Assembly (NCBI GenBank): GCA_002363865.1
Contig: DEWY01000013.1
Location: 248,001 to 312,000 of the forward strand
Origin: Caulobacteraceae bacterium UBA3198
Lineage (GTDB): Bacteria > Pseudomonadota > Alphaproteobacteria > Caulobacterales > Caulobacteraceae
Direction of reading: 5' to 3'
DNA length: 64,000 nucleotides
Position numbers and translations under genes: made by a program. A model generated the notes under the pieces. It searched no databases, was not told the origin of the DNA, and saw nothing but the letters and a program-made list of their open reading frames with translations. This document shows, one piece after another, positions 17,034-25,783 of this stretch. Position 1 is the stretch's first letter; every line of letters begins with the position of its first letter.

Positions 17034-18383
17034 TCACCCCGCCGGGGTCATCCGGTCCTTGCGGGGCTCGCGCACCATGAACAGCAGCAACAGCAGCCCC
17101 GCCGCCAGGAAGGCGATGGAGGTTCCGAACACGCTTTCATAGCCCAGGGTGGCGGCCATGATCCCGCCCACCAGGGGGCCGGCCGAGGCCATGATCCCTT
17201 CGGCGGTCGAGGACAGGGCGATGCGCATGGGCATGTCGTCGCGGGAGCCGAACTCCAGGATCATGGTCTGGGCGCTCATCATGTAGCCCGACTGGGCTGC
17301 GCCGAGGCCGAAGAAGGCGACGAAGATGGCGGCCACCTCGTGGACGTTCATCAGCAGCACGGTGGCGGCGATCCAGATCACCAGGGAGCTGATCAGCACC
17401 ACCCGGAAGCCGGTCTTGTCCCCCAGATAGCCCCAGACCAGGTTGGACAGGGTGTCGGCCCCCAGAAATGCGAGGCTCAGCAGGCCGATATTGGCCCCGG
17501 TGAGCTCGATCGTGGTGCTGACGTAGAGGATGTAGAAGGGCGTCGCCATGCGCCCGGTGATGCTGAGCATCTGGACGATCAGGAAGAACATGTAGCCGCG
17601 GTCCTGGGAGATCAGGCGCGGGAAGTCCTTGAGACGCTCGAAGAAGGGCGTCTGGGCCCGGGTCGTCGGGGGCTCGGGCTCGATCATCAGGAACTGCAAA
17701 GCCCAGAGGCCGAGCGAGGTCAGGATGGTGGCGAACAGGAAGGTCGAGGCGTAGCCGTTGCCCAGCAGGTTCCCCTCGATGAAGTACTTCCCCGCCACCC
17801 AGGCCAGCGCCGCGGCGATCACGCCGCCGGTGGCGTTGCGCCAGGCCTGCAGCCGGCCGCGCCGGCTGATCGGGATCACCTTGGCCATGAGCAGGGAGAA
17901 GACGACCCGCTGGGTGCCCATGAACAGGCCGAACATGAACATGAAGGCGAGGATCGCCACCACCAGGGTCTGGCCCGACAGGAACCAGCCGGCCAGCGCC
18001 ATGCCCAGGATCTGCACCCTGGCCAGACCGCCCATCCAGACGGCGGCCGGCATGACCCGCTTGCGGTGTTCAATCTGGGTGGCGCCGAAGATCGGCGAGA
18101 GCATCCCACCCACCTGCTGCAGGGCCAGGCCCAGGCCGACGATGAAGCTGGAGCCGGAGATCAGGTAGAGATAGGCCGGCAGGAAGGTCGGCGCATTGAC
18201 CAGACGGAAGCCGGTCATGCCCAGCATGCCGTGCAGATAGTGGGCGATATAGTTGCGCTTCAGATTGGCCCAGACGAACTTCTCGTACTCGACTTCGCGC
18301 TCGGCCAGGGTCTTGCCGTCGTCATCAGCATGGATCACGACCGCCTCATCGGCGATCGGTGGTTCCTCGGTGGTCTTTTCCAA
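17034..18383 (-). CDS. MFS transporter
   Basis: This 449-residue protein has about twelve membrane helices and belongs to the major facilitator superfamily. An N-terminal acidic cytoplasmic stretch of about 45 residues precedes the first helix. The motifs FLGADTLSNLVWGYLGDKTGFRVVL (between helices 8 and 9) and SFIVGLGLALQQVGGM are typical of the superfamily. The start is TTG 18383 with AGGGACG upstream, because no ATG occurs before the membrane part. The substrate is unknown. It ends three bases past the leucine-type dehydrogenase gene and is convergent with it. Confidence 0.88.
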   Translation of the reverse strand: MEKTTEEPPIADEAVVIHADDDGKTLAEREVEYEKFVWANLKRNYIAHYLHGMLGMTGFRLVNAPTFLPAYLYLISGSSFIVGLGLALQQVGGMLSPIFGATQIEHRKRVMPAAVWMGGLARVQILGMALAGWFLSGQTLVVAILAFMFMFGLFMGTQRVVFSLLMAKVIPISRRGRLQAWRNATGGVIAAALAWVAGKYFIEGNLLGNGYASTFLFATILTSLGLWALQFLMIEPEPPTTRAQTPFFERLKDFPRLISQDRGYMFFLIVQMLSITGRMATPFYILYVSTTIELTGANIGLLSLAFLGADTLSNLVWGYLGDKTGFRVVLISSLVIWIAATVLLMNVHEVAAIFVAFFGLGAAQSGYMMSAQTMILEFGSRDDMPMRIALSSTAEGIMASAGPLVGGIMAATLGYESVFGTSIAFLAAGLLLLLFMVREPRKDRMTPAG

Positions 18384-18541
18384 TAGCGTCCCTGCCGCGC
18401 GGGGGTCGCAAAGGGTCGCGCGGCGGCTCCCCGAAATTATGATCTGCTAAAACAATCCCTCCGTCCTATCAGAGTCCGTCGCCCTGAAAAGCCGATTTCT
18501 CGCCGGCGCCAAAACCTGGCGGGGCTGGCTGAAGCTTGGCT

Positions 18542-19420
18542 TCAGGCGGCGCTGGCCAGGGGTTCGGCCAGGGAGACATCCACCTTGACCACCATCCGGC
18601 TGGCGCCTGGATCCCCCAGGATCGATCCGCTGATCGGGGCGGCCTCGGCCGGTGTGCGGCTGACCGCCACGGGGATCAAGTCGGCGGCCTCGGCCAGGCC
18701 GTTGGTGGGATCGAAGTCCATCCAGCCGAAGGCCGGCAGGAAGACCTCGCACCAGGCATGGGTGGCGCCGGCGCCGCGCACGCCGTCGTGGCCCGGGGAA
18801 TAGAGATAGCCGCTGACGAAGCGGGCGGCGAAGCCCACCCGGCGCAGGGTTTCGACCATCAGCCAGGCGAAGTCGCGACAGGTGCCGCGGCCGAGCGCCA
18901 CGGTCTCGTGCGGCGCCTGGGTGCCCTCTTCCTGACGGGCCTCATAGTCGAACTGCTGATGGATGGCCCGGTTGAGGCGCAGCACATAGTCCAGCGCCGG
19001 CTCCCCTACGCTCGGGGCCAGGCCATGCAGCCAGCGCAGCAGCAGGCCCTCGGGGTCTACGGTGACCGGCTCAATATAGGGGCCCAGAACCGCCCGGTCG
19101 GTTGCGGGATAGACGATCGGGGTGGCGGTGCGGGGGTCGTCCACCTCCTGGGGCTCCAGGGGGGCGGGGAAGCGTTCGATCTCCAGCTCGCTCAGGATGA
19201 AGAACTCGTCGGACTCTTCGCTGACATTCAGCTGGCAGACGCAGTTGCCATAGGCGTCGTAACGCCAGCGGGTCTCGCCCCGGGGGGAGAAGGTCAGGGC
19301 GCCCTTCACCACTCGAAGGGCGTGGCCGCCCCTGGGGCGCACCAACAGCTGGTGTGGCCCAAAGGCGACCGGGCGCTCATAGGCGTAGCGGGTTTCGTGG
19401 CGGATGATCAGGCGGGACAT
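18542..19420 (-). CDS. Transglutaminase-like cysteine protease family protein
   Basis: This 292-residue protein has an N-terminal beta domain (residues 1-80, the bacterial transglutaminase-like N-terminal region) and a transglutaminase core. The catalytic triad is visible: Cys181 (GRGTCRDFAWLMVE), His221 (GATHAWCEV) and Asp237 (WMDFDPTNG). No signal peptide is seen, so it is probably cytoplasmic. Similar genes often accompany circularly permuted ATP-grasp and alpha-E genes, which are not next to it here. Activity could be peptidase or amidase. Confidence 0.9.
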   Translation of the reverse strand: MSRLIIRHETRYAYERPVAFGPHQLLVRPRGGHALRVVKGALTFSPRGETRWRYDAYGNCVCQLNVSEESDEFFILSELEIERFPAPLEPQEVDDPRTATPIVYPATDRAVLGPYIEPVTVDPEGLLLRWLHGLAPSVGEPALDYVLRLNRAIHQQFDYEARQEEGTQAPHETVALGRGTCRDFAWLMVETLRRVGFAARFVSGYLYSPGHDGVRGAGATHAWCEVFLPAFGWMDFDPTNGLAEAADLIPVAVSRTPAEAAPISGSILGDPGASRMVVKVDVSLAEPLASAA

Positions 19421-19494
19421 GGGCGCACCGCTAACACGTCCTGCCGGCGAAGGTTCCTTCCAACCGCCAGGTCAAGCGCCGGCCACACCGGGCG

Positions 19495-20424
19495 TCAGGG
19501 CCCTGCCGGCAGAACCGCCATCAAGGCCCGGGTGAAACCACTCGGTGCGACGGTCAGGTGATCTTCGTCGGCCAGCACGGTCGAGCGGACGCTCAGGCTT
19601 GGATAGGCGCGAGATTTCAGGACCTGTTCCATGGCGGCCATGTCGCCGACCATATCGTAGCGGGTGGCGTGGCGGGGTGTGGGGCCGGGCGTCTCGAAGT
19701 CGCCGATATACATGAAGACCTCGGCCGGCAGGTCGGCATGCGCCTTCGCATAGTCGGCCTCCATCGTCATGATGTGGCGCCGGCCAAACCAGAAGGACGG
19801 GCTGCCCAGCACATAGGCCTGGAACATCGTCGGATCGGTGAACAGGATCTGCGCGCCCAGCAGGCCGCCATAGGAGTGGCCCAGCAGCACCCGGGCCTCT
19901 GGATCGGCCCGGAAGCGGCTTTCGATGAAAGGCGTCACCGCCGCCTTCAGATAGGCCTGATAGGCGCCGCCGCCCCCGTGGGTCAGCTCACAGCGGCTTT
20001 CTGGCCGACAGGGGATCGGCGTGTAGTCGCGGCTGCGCGACGCCGCGCCGCCTTCGCCCTTGGCGTAGGAGAGGCCCACCAGGATGAAGTCTTCGATCAC
20101 CGGGCCGTTCAGATTAACCCGGCGGGCGATCTGGCGGATGATGGGGAAGGCGTAGTCGGCGTCCGTCACATAGAGGGTCGGATAGCGTCGCTGCGGTTCG
20201 GCCTCGTAACTGGCCGGCAGGCTGACAAAGACCTCATAGTCGCGGCCAGAGACCGGATCGGGCACGGCCCAGACCTGCGTGTCCTTCAGGACGTAGGGCG
20301 ATCCGTCGGCCGGCGGCGGCGCCGCGGCTTCAGATGTCGGCTGTGGCGGCTGCGCCGTCTCCGTGCAGGCTACGGCGAACATCGCGGCCGCCAGACCGAC
20401 GGCCAAAATTCCGAGTCGCATCAT
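19495..20424 (-). CDS. Lipoprotein alpha/beta hydrolase (esterase D/IroE-like)
   Basis: This 309-residue protein has a lipoprotein signal (AVAC, Cys20), a Pro-rich spacer, and an esterase-like domain with the nucleophile motif GHSYGG (Ser184). PTLYVTDADYAF near the N-terminal side matches the putative esterase/IroE group, which includes enterobactin-type esterases. A closely spaced His is seen near the end in ADEDHLTV (about residue 290). Its role in siderophore or polyester hydrolysis cannot be set from sequence. Confidence 0.86.
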   Translation of the reverse strand: MMRLGILAVGLAAAMFAVACTETAQPPQPTSEAAAPPPADGSPYVLKDTQVWAVPDPVSGRDYEVFVSLPASYEAEPQRRYPTLYVTDADYAFPIIRQIARRVNLNGPVIEDFILVGLSYAKGEGGAASRSRDYTPIPCRPESRCELTHGGGGAYQAYLKAAVTPFIESRFRADPEARVLLGHSYGGLLGAQILFTDPTMFQAYVLGSPSFWFGRRHIMTMEADYAKAHADLPAEVFMYIGDFETPGPTPRHATRYDMVGDMAAMEQVLKSRAYPSLSVRSTVLADEDHLTVAPSGFTRALMAVLPAGP

Positions 20425-20491
20425 CGCCCCCCAAGCTTTGCCGCGCAGTTAGACCGGCAATGTGGCGGAACTCAGATGGCTAGGCGAACGA

Positions 20492-21574
20492 CTACTGGCC
20501 CGCCCCCACCGCCACGCTGGAGAGCAGGGCGGCGAGTTCGGCCTGGCGGGCGCAGCCGGTCTTTTCCAGGACGCGGCGGAGTTGGTTGCGGACCGTATTG
20601 ATCGACACCTCACCGGCGGCGGCCAGGTCCTCCAGGGTCTTGCCGGCCCCGATGCCCTGGGCCACCCGGGCCTCGGCCGGCGTCAGGTCGAAGAGCGAGC
20701 GCATCAGGTCCAGCGACGGCGTCCGCTCGCTGCTGACCGGTGTCATCAGAAGCAGGGCGAAGCTCTGGCCGAAAATGTCGTGGGCCGAGCGCTTGATGGG
20801 GATCAGGTGCAGCACCATCGACGCCTTGCCGAGCTCGTCGCGCAGGGGAAAGGTGCACCGCCCCAGGCCCGGAGCGGCGTCGATGGTCTGCAGGGCGTCG
20901 GTGAGCATCTGCTGGGCGGCCCTGTCGCGCAGGATAAGGCGATTGCCTGCGCCGAACCGGACCTCGGCCGCCAACGGGGCCATCCATTCATTGGCTTCGA
21001 CGACGATCCCGCCCTCCGTCAGCAGGAGGGCCGGCAGCCGCATGCCGCTCAACGCCTCCGTCGCGCCCTGGGCCCGCTGGAGACCCAGCCGCGCGCTCAC
21101 CAGGGCGCTTCGCGCCAGGTGGGGGCGCAGACTGTTGAGGGTGGCCACGTGCTCCGGCTCGATCGGGCCCCGCTCCAGGCTCCGTTCGACGCTGAAGACG
21201 ATGGAGTCGCCGGTGGGCACCTGCAGGCCGGTGCCCGCTGACCAGCCCAGTCCGCGGGGGTGGAAGAAGTCCCGATAGATGGGATCGATCCTGATCTGGT
21301 CTTCGCTCCAGAAGTCCTGCTCCACGAAGAAGGCGGGATCGGACTGGCTCATGATGCAGGTGCGCCGGGGACAGCGGTGGAACCAGCCGTCGTTCACATA
21401 GGCCTCAAACACTTCGCGGATCGACCCCGACGCCGTCCAGCACAGCGCCTTGCGGGCGGAGAACAGCAGGCCGCCCCGGGAGTCGGTCAGCTCCGCCAGA
21501 TCATCAAGGACCGACGGCCACAGGTCTGGGGCCACTGAGCACTCATAGATTCGGTCGATCAGATCGGCTTCCAT
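20492..21574 (-). CDS. LuxR family transcriptional regulator
   Basis: This 360-residue regulator has a C-terminal GerE-type helix-turn-helix: LTPAEARVAQGIGAGKTLED, then VSINTVRNQLRRVLEKTGCA, at about residues 285-345. The N-terminal 270 residues look like a ligand-binding or PAS-like region, with the motif VFSVERSLERG. ATG 21574 follows GGAGG by four bases. The gene is next to a secreted esterase and a lipoprotein, but no target is evident. Confidence 0.85.
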   Translation of the reverse strand: MEADLIDRIYECSVAPDLWPSVLDDLAELTDSRGGLLFSARKALCWTASGSIREVFEAYVNDGWFHRCPRRTCIMSQSDPAFFVEQDFWSEDQIRIDPIYRDFFHPRGLGWSAGTGLQVPTGDSIVFSVERSLERGPIEPEHVATLNSLRPHLARSALVSARLGLQRAQGATEALSGMRLPALLLTEGGIVVEANEWMAPLAAEVRFGAGNRLILRDRAAQQMLTDALQTIDAAPGLGRCTFPLRDELGKASMVLHLIPIKRSAHDIFGQSFALLLMTPVSSERTPSLDLMRSLFDLTPAEARVAQGIGAGKTLEDLAAAGEVSINTVRNQLRRVLEKTGCARQAELAALLSSVAVGAGQ

Positions 21575-21743
21575 CGGACCTCCATGGTCTGGCGGCGGGT
21601 TCAATCGAATTGATCTCCGCTCGCCTCGCAATTGAAATCCCTCAATGCGTGGGGGCGCTCCCGATCAAAAGGCCACTGCAAAGACCGTTAGGCCAGCCTC
21701 GAATTTGCGATCGGCCGGTCTGGGACGGCGCTTGGCCCTGAGT

Positions 21744-22439
21744 TCAGTGGATGATGTCGGACGAACTCTGCGTGACCTGTGTCGGTTGAGGAAGCCCCAG
21801 GACACCCCGGAATTCGTCGGCGCAGGTGTCAGCCGCCTTGGCCAACTCCGCCTTCAGCTGTTGGGCGTTATTCGCCAGGAGTTCGCTGCGCGTGTACCTC
21901 ACTCTCCCAGCTTTTTCACTCTCCCAGCTACAGGTCTTTAGCGCCACGTTCTCGTTCTCGGCATTGTCGAAAAGGCGCAGTCGAGCGGTATATAGCACGT
22001 TGTAGTGGGCCCAATCGGTGGCGAAGTACACAAATCCCCAGTAGAGCGTATCGACGAATACGACGTGGGAGTAAGCCTGTTGAGCCTGGGCTACTGCGGC
22101 CTTGTCCCCCGCCGGAATAGCAACGTCGGCCAGGCGCGCAGACCGCGACTGCGCCAGTTCGGCCGCCATTTGCCGCGCCAAAGGACCGGCGGGATCGGCG
22201 ATCTGGTTCTCGCTGACAATGGCCTTCCCATCCTGGAGCGCCATCAACCCGCCAATGGCGCCGAAGGCCGCATTTGCGGGCTGCATTGTCGTGATGACCT
22301 CCGAGGCGCTGCCGGAGAAACCGATCGCGTCGCCAGGCTTTGGGCCGGCGCCGGTCGATGAGGCGAGGGGTATGTCCTCAACCGTGGCGCAAGCCGCCAG
22401 CACCAATGTCGCCGCCACGGCGAAAATCTGAAATCTCAT
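21744..22439 (-). CDS. Hypothetical lipoprotein
   Basis: This 231-residue protein has a lipobox (LVLAAC, Cys17). It has a short N-terminal mature region followed by an alpha/beta part with FVDTLYWGFVYFATDWAHYN (about residues 127-146) and two C-terminal Cys (KTCSWES and DTCADEF). I do not recognise a family. It is located between a LuxR-type regulator and the SOS-type operon, and divergent from the latter. Confidence 0.75.
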   Translation of the reverse strand: MRFQIFAVAATLVLAACATVEDIPLASSTGAGPKPGDAIGFSGSASEVITTMQPANAAFGAIGGLMALQDGKAIVSENQIADPAGPLARQMAAELAQSRSARLADVAIPAGDKAAVAQAQQAYSHVVFVDTLYWGFVYFATDWAHYNVLYTARLRLFDNAENENVALKTCSWESEKAGRVRYTRSELLANNAQQLKAELAKAADTCADEFRGVLGLPQPTQVTQSSSDIIH

Positions 22440-22505
22440 CTACGTCCCCCGCTCCCCGAGTGTCAGGCACGAAGCTCTACCATAGATGCTGCCGAGGGAA
22501 ATGGC

Positions 22506-22531
22506 GGCTGAGCGGAAATGAGCGCTCAGCC
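22506..22531. promoter_or_regulatory. Perfect 9-bp inverted repeat beside LexA box
   Basis: GGCTGAGCG at 22506-22514 and CGCTCAGCC at 22523-22531 are perfect complements with an 8-base loop. It lies 9 bases before the LexA box and in the space between two divergent genes. It has no U-tract, so it is more likely an operator or mRNA hairpin than a terminator. Confidence 0.45.
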
Positions 22532-22540
22532 ACGCTTGCA

Positions 22541-22555
22541 GAACATAACAAGAAC
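22541..22555. promoter_or_regulatory. LexA (SOS) box
   Basis: The sequence reads GAAC-N7-GAAC, a perfect match to the alphaproteobacterial LexA site (GTTC-N7-GTTC on the other strand). It ends 14 bases before the start of the radical SAM gene, where binding would block transcription. LexA control of this operon is inferred from the motif and from the repair-type content. Confidence 0.8.
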
Positions 22556-22569
22556 TTTAGAGTGGCCCC

Positions 22570-23796
22570 ATGGCCGTTCTCGATCTGAAACAGAAGCTCT
22601 CCATCCTCGCCGACGCGGCCAAATATGACGCCTCCTGCGCCTCCTCTGGAGCGGGGAAGCGGGACTCCCAGGGCGGCAAGGGCGTGGGGTCCACCGAGGG
22701 CATGGGCATCTGCCACGCCTATACGCCGGACGGGCGGTGCGTCAGCCTGCTGAAGATCCTGCTGACCAACTACTGCATCTATGACTGCGCCTATTGCGTG
22801 AACCGGGTCTCGTCCAACACGCCGCGGGCCCGCTTCAAGGTCCAGGAGGTGGTCGACCTGACGCTCGGCTTCTACAAGCGCAACTATATCGAGGGTCTGT
22901 TCCTCTCCTCGGGCATCATCCGCAACAGCGACTATACGATGGAGGCCATGGTCGCCGTCGCGCGAAGCCTGCGCATCGAGCATGACTTTCGCGGCTACAT
23001 CCACCTGAAGCTGATCCCCGAAGCCTCGGTCGAGCTGACCAACGAGGCGGCCCTCTATGCCGACCGGGTCTCCATCAATGTGGAATTGCCCCGGGAGGAG
23101 AGCCTGGCGGCCTTTGCGCCGGAGAAGGACGCCGGCGTCATCCGCAAGGCCATGGGGGCGGTGCGCTTAGGCATCGAGGCGGGCAAGGCGCCGGCCCGCA
23201 AGACCCGGCCGCCGAAATATGCGCCCGCCGGCCAATCGACCCAGATGATCATCGGCGCCGACGGCGCCAGCGACGGGGAAATCCTGGCCCGGTCGAACAC
23301 CCTTTACGGAAACTATGGCCTCCGCAGGGTCTACTATTCGGCCTTCAGCCCCATCCCCGACGTGGCCAAGTCCCTGCCGGCCCAGCGGCCGCCCCTGATG
23401 CGCGAGCACCGGCTCTATCAGGCCGACTGGCTGATGCGGTTCTACGGGTTCGAGACCGCCGAGATCATCGCGCCGGGGCAAGACCTGGACCTGGCCATAG
23501 ACCCCAAGCTCGCCTGGGCCCTGCACCATCGGGAGAGCTTTCCGGTGGATGTGAACACCGCGTCCCGCGAGCAGCTGCTGCGGGTGCCGGGCCTGGGAAC
23601 CCGCAGCGTCGACCGGATGATCGCCGCGCGGAAGCTGACGCGGCTCGCCCTGGCCGATGTGAAGCGCTTGGCCCGCAACCTCGAAAGGCTGAAGCCCTTC
23701 GTCACCGCCAGCGACTGGAGCCCGGGCGCCCTGACCGACCGGATCGATCTGCGCGACCGCTTCGCCCCGCCGCCCGAGCAGCTGAGCCTGTTCTGA
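22570..23796 (+). CDS. Putative DNA modification/repair radical SAM protein
   Basis: This 408-residue protein has the radical SAM cluster motif CIYDCAYC (Cys69, Cys73, Cys76). It ends in a helix-hairpin-helix region, VNTASREQLLRVPGLGTRSV (about residues 328-347), that binds DNA in repair proteins. This architecture matches the bacterial family annotated as putative DNA modification/repair radical SAM protein. Its stop overlaps the next gene, the UdgX-type protein, by one base (TGATG). A LexA box in its promoter supports induction by DNA damage. The chemistry it performs is unknown. Confidence 0.93.
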   Translation: MAVLDLKQKLSILADAAKYDASCASSGAGKRDSQGGKGVGSTEGMGICHAYTPDGRCVSLLKILLTNYCIYDCAYCVNRVSSNTPRARFKVQEVVDLTLGFYKRNYIEGLFLSSGIIRNSDYTMEAMVAVARSLRIEHDFRGYIHLKLIPEASVELTNEAALYADRVSINVELPREESLAAFAPEKDAGVIRKAMGAVRLGIEAGKAPARKTRPPKYAPAGQSTQMIIGADGASDGEILARSNTLYGNYGLRRVYYSAFSPIPDVAKSLPAQRPPLMREHRLYQADWLMRFYGFETAEIIAPGQDLDLAIDPKLAWALHHRESFPVDVNTASREQLLRVPGLGTRSVDRMIAARKLTRLALADVKRLARNLERLKPFVTASDWSPGALTDRIDLRDRFAPPPEQLSLF

Positions 23797-25241
23797 TGCG
23801 CGTCGTCCGGCTGGCGTCCGAAACCGACTTCGACGGCTGGCGCGCCGCGGCCCGCGCCCTGCGAGGGGAAGGCGCGGCGCCGGCCGATGTGCTGTGGACC
23901 GTCGATGGCGGCCAGGCGAGCCTGTTTCCCGCGCAGGCGCCCCAGGCGTCGGCGGCGGGCGAGGGGGGTTTCAAGGTCAGCCGGGCCTTTGTCGATCTCG
24001 CCGGGCGGGTGGCGCTGCATCGTTCGCCGGCGCGGTTTGATCTGCTCTATCGCCTGCTCTGGCGGCTGGACGCGACCCAGCGCCTGCTGGAGATCGCCAG
24101 CGATCCGGACGTGGCCCTGGCGCTCGACATGCAAAGCCAGGTGAATCGGGCGGCCCATAAGATGAAGGCCTTTGTCCGTTTCCGCGAGGTGGAGACGGCC
24201 GAGGCCGGCGAGGCCTTCGTGGCCTGGTTCGAGCCGGCCCACCGGGTGACCGAGGCCACCGCGCCGTTTTTCGTTCGGCGGTTCTCCAACATGGCCTTCT
24301 CCATCCTGACGCCGGATGTCTGCGCCCATTGGGACCGGCAGGCGCTGAGCTTCACGCCGGGCGCTGATCCGGCCGATGCGCCGGCCGGAGATGATCTGGA
24401 GGCCTATTGGCGGACCTACTACGCCTCGACCTTCAATCCGGCCCGGCTGCGGACGGCGACCATGGTGCGAGAAATGCCCAAGCGGTACTGGCGCAACCTG
24501 CCGGAGGCCTCGCTCATTCCGGAGATGACCCGAGCCGCAGGAGATCGGACCACCCAGATGGTCGAGAACGCCCCCTCAGAGCCCGCCCGTCGGATCGTGG
24601 GGGCCGCCCATCGCGCCAGCCGCGACGCCCCCTTCGACGGGGCTGCGCCGACCAGCCTGGAGGAGGTCGCCGCCGGGGTCGACGCCTGCCGCCGCTGTCC
24701 TCTATGGCGAGACGCGACCCAAGGCGTGGCCGGAGAGGGCCCCGCGCAGGCGAGACTGATGGTCGTCGGCGAGCAGCCCGGGGATCAGGAGGACCTGGCC
24801 GGCCGCCCCTTCGTGGGCCCGGCAGGGAAGGTGTTCGATCGCGCCCTGGCCGCCGCCGGAGTCCCCCGGGGCGAGGCCTATGTCACCAATGCGGTAAAGC
24901 ACTTCAAGCACGAGCTGCGGGGCAAGCGGCGCATCCATAAAACTCCGGAAGCGCCGGAAATCGAAGCCTGCCGCTGGTGGCTGGACGCCGAGCGCCGGCT
25001 GGTCCGTCCGCGGGTGATCGTGGCCATGGGCGCCACGGCGGCCCGGGCTGTGCTGGGCAAGGCTGCGCCGATCAGCAAGGTGCGAGGCCAGGCCCTGCAA
25101 CTGGAGGATCAGGCCCAGGCGGTGGTCACCTGGCACCCGTCCTATCTGCTCCGGGTTCCGGACGCTGAGGCCAAGGCCCGGGCCGAAGGGCAGTTCATCG
25201 AGGACCTGAAGCTCGCCTGGTCGCTGGCCGATGAGGGTTAG
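23796..25241 (+). CDS. DUF4130 plus UdgX-type uracil-DNA binding protein
   Basis: This is a 481-residue two-part protein. The N-terminal 250 residues are of the DUF4130 type. The C-terminal domain is a uracil-DNA glycosylase fold with CRRC near residue 298, motif A GEQPGDQEDLAGRP, the loop KRRIH at 377-381, and motif B WHPSYLLR. The KRRIH loop is the hallmark of UdgX, whose His crosslinks covalently to the abasic site after uracil release. This protein should therefore hold uracil-containing DNA rather than just cut it. It is coupled to the radical SAM gene and shares its LexA box. Confidence 0.92.
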   Translation: MRVVRLASETDFDGWRAAARALRGEGAAPADVLWTVDGGQASLFPAQAPQASAAGEGGFKVSRAFVDLAGRVALHRSPARFDLLYRLLWRLDATQRLLEIASDPDVALALDMQSQVNRAAHKMKAFVRFREVETAEAGEAFVAWFEPAHRVTEATAPFFVRRFSNMAFSILTPDVCAHWDRQALSFTPGADPADAPAGDDLEAYWRTYYASTFNPARLRTATMVREMPKRYWRNLPEASLIPEMTRAAGDRTTQMVENAPSEPARRIVGAAHRASRDAPFDGAAPTSLEEVAAGVDACRRCPLWRDATQGVAGEGPAQARLMVVGEQPGDQEDLAGRPFVGPAGKVFDRALAAAGVPRGEAYVTNAVKHFKHELRGKRRIHKTPEAPEIEACRWWLDAERRLVRPRVIVAMGATAARAVLGKAAPISKVRGQALQLEDQAQAVVTWHPSYLLRVPDAEAKARAEGQFIEDLKLAWSLADEG

Positions 25242-25783
25242 ACCTTTTCCAGGGCCCGGAAGGCCGCCGGCGCCTCGATCCTGATGGCGTCGCCGGGTTT
25301 CACCACCCCGCCGGTCAGAACGATCCCCATGACCCCCGCCTTGCGCACCAGCCGGCCCTCGGCGTCCCGACCCAGGCAGGCGGCCATCAGGCCGGGCCGG
25401 AAGCGGTCGAGCTGGATGCAGGGATTGCGCAGGCCGGTGACCTCAATGACCGCGCCCTGACCCAGGTGCAGCCTCGCACCCGCTGACAGGGCGATGAGCT
25501 CAATCCCCCGGGTGGTGAGGTTCTCTCCCAGGTCGCCTGGGCCAAGCTCGAAGCCCGCGGCGTTCAACTCATCGTGCAGTTCGCCGGCGATCAGATGAAC
25601 CTGCCGCAGGTTGGGCTGGGTCGGGTCCCGGGCGACCCGTGAGCGGTGCTGCACAGTGGCGCCGGCATGGCCGTCGCCCTCGACGCCGAGACCGGCGACC
25701 AGGGTGATGGCGTCCTGCAGGGTCTTGGAAAAACTGTGTCCCGGCCGGCTCGCCACATGGGTGACGCGCGGGCCGCCGCTCAT
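25238..25783 (-). CDS. MOSC domain protein
   Basis: This 181-residue protein is a single MOSC domain. It contains the family Cys in LRNPCIQLDRFRPGL, used for sulfur carrying, and GDLGENLTTRGIEL with the conserved pattern seen in MOSC proteins. It begins at the ATG that overlaps the TetR stop (ATGA), so it is the last gene of a two-gene unit. Known MOSC proteins bind the molybdenum cofactor and transfer sulfur. The substrate here is unknown. It converges with the UdgX gene, overlapping by four bases. Confidence 0.88.
   Translation of the reverse strand: MSGGPRVTHVASRPGHSFSKTLQDAITLVAGLGVEGDGHAGATVQHRSRVARDPTQPNLRQVHLIAGELHDELNAAGFELGPGDLGENLTTRGIELIALSAGARLHLGQGAVIEVTGLRNPCIQLDRFRPGLMAACLGRDAEGRLVRKAGVMGIVLTGGVVKPGDAIRIEAPAAFRALEKV

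Noticed and set aside
17340..18386. Open frame of 348 codons opposite the MFS gene
   Set aside because: It is rich in Gln, Asp and His with no fold and is antisense to a clear membrane protein.
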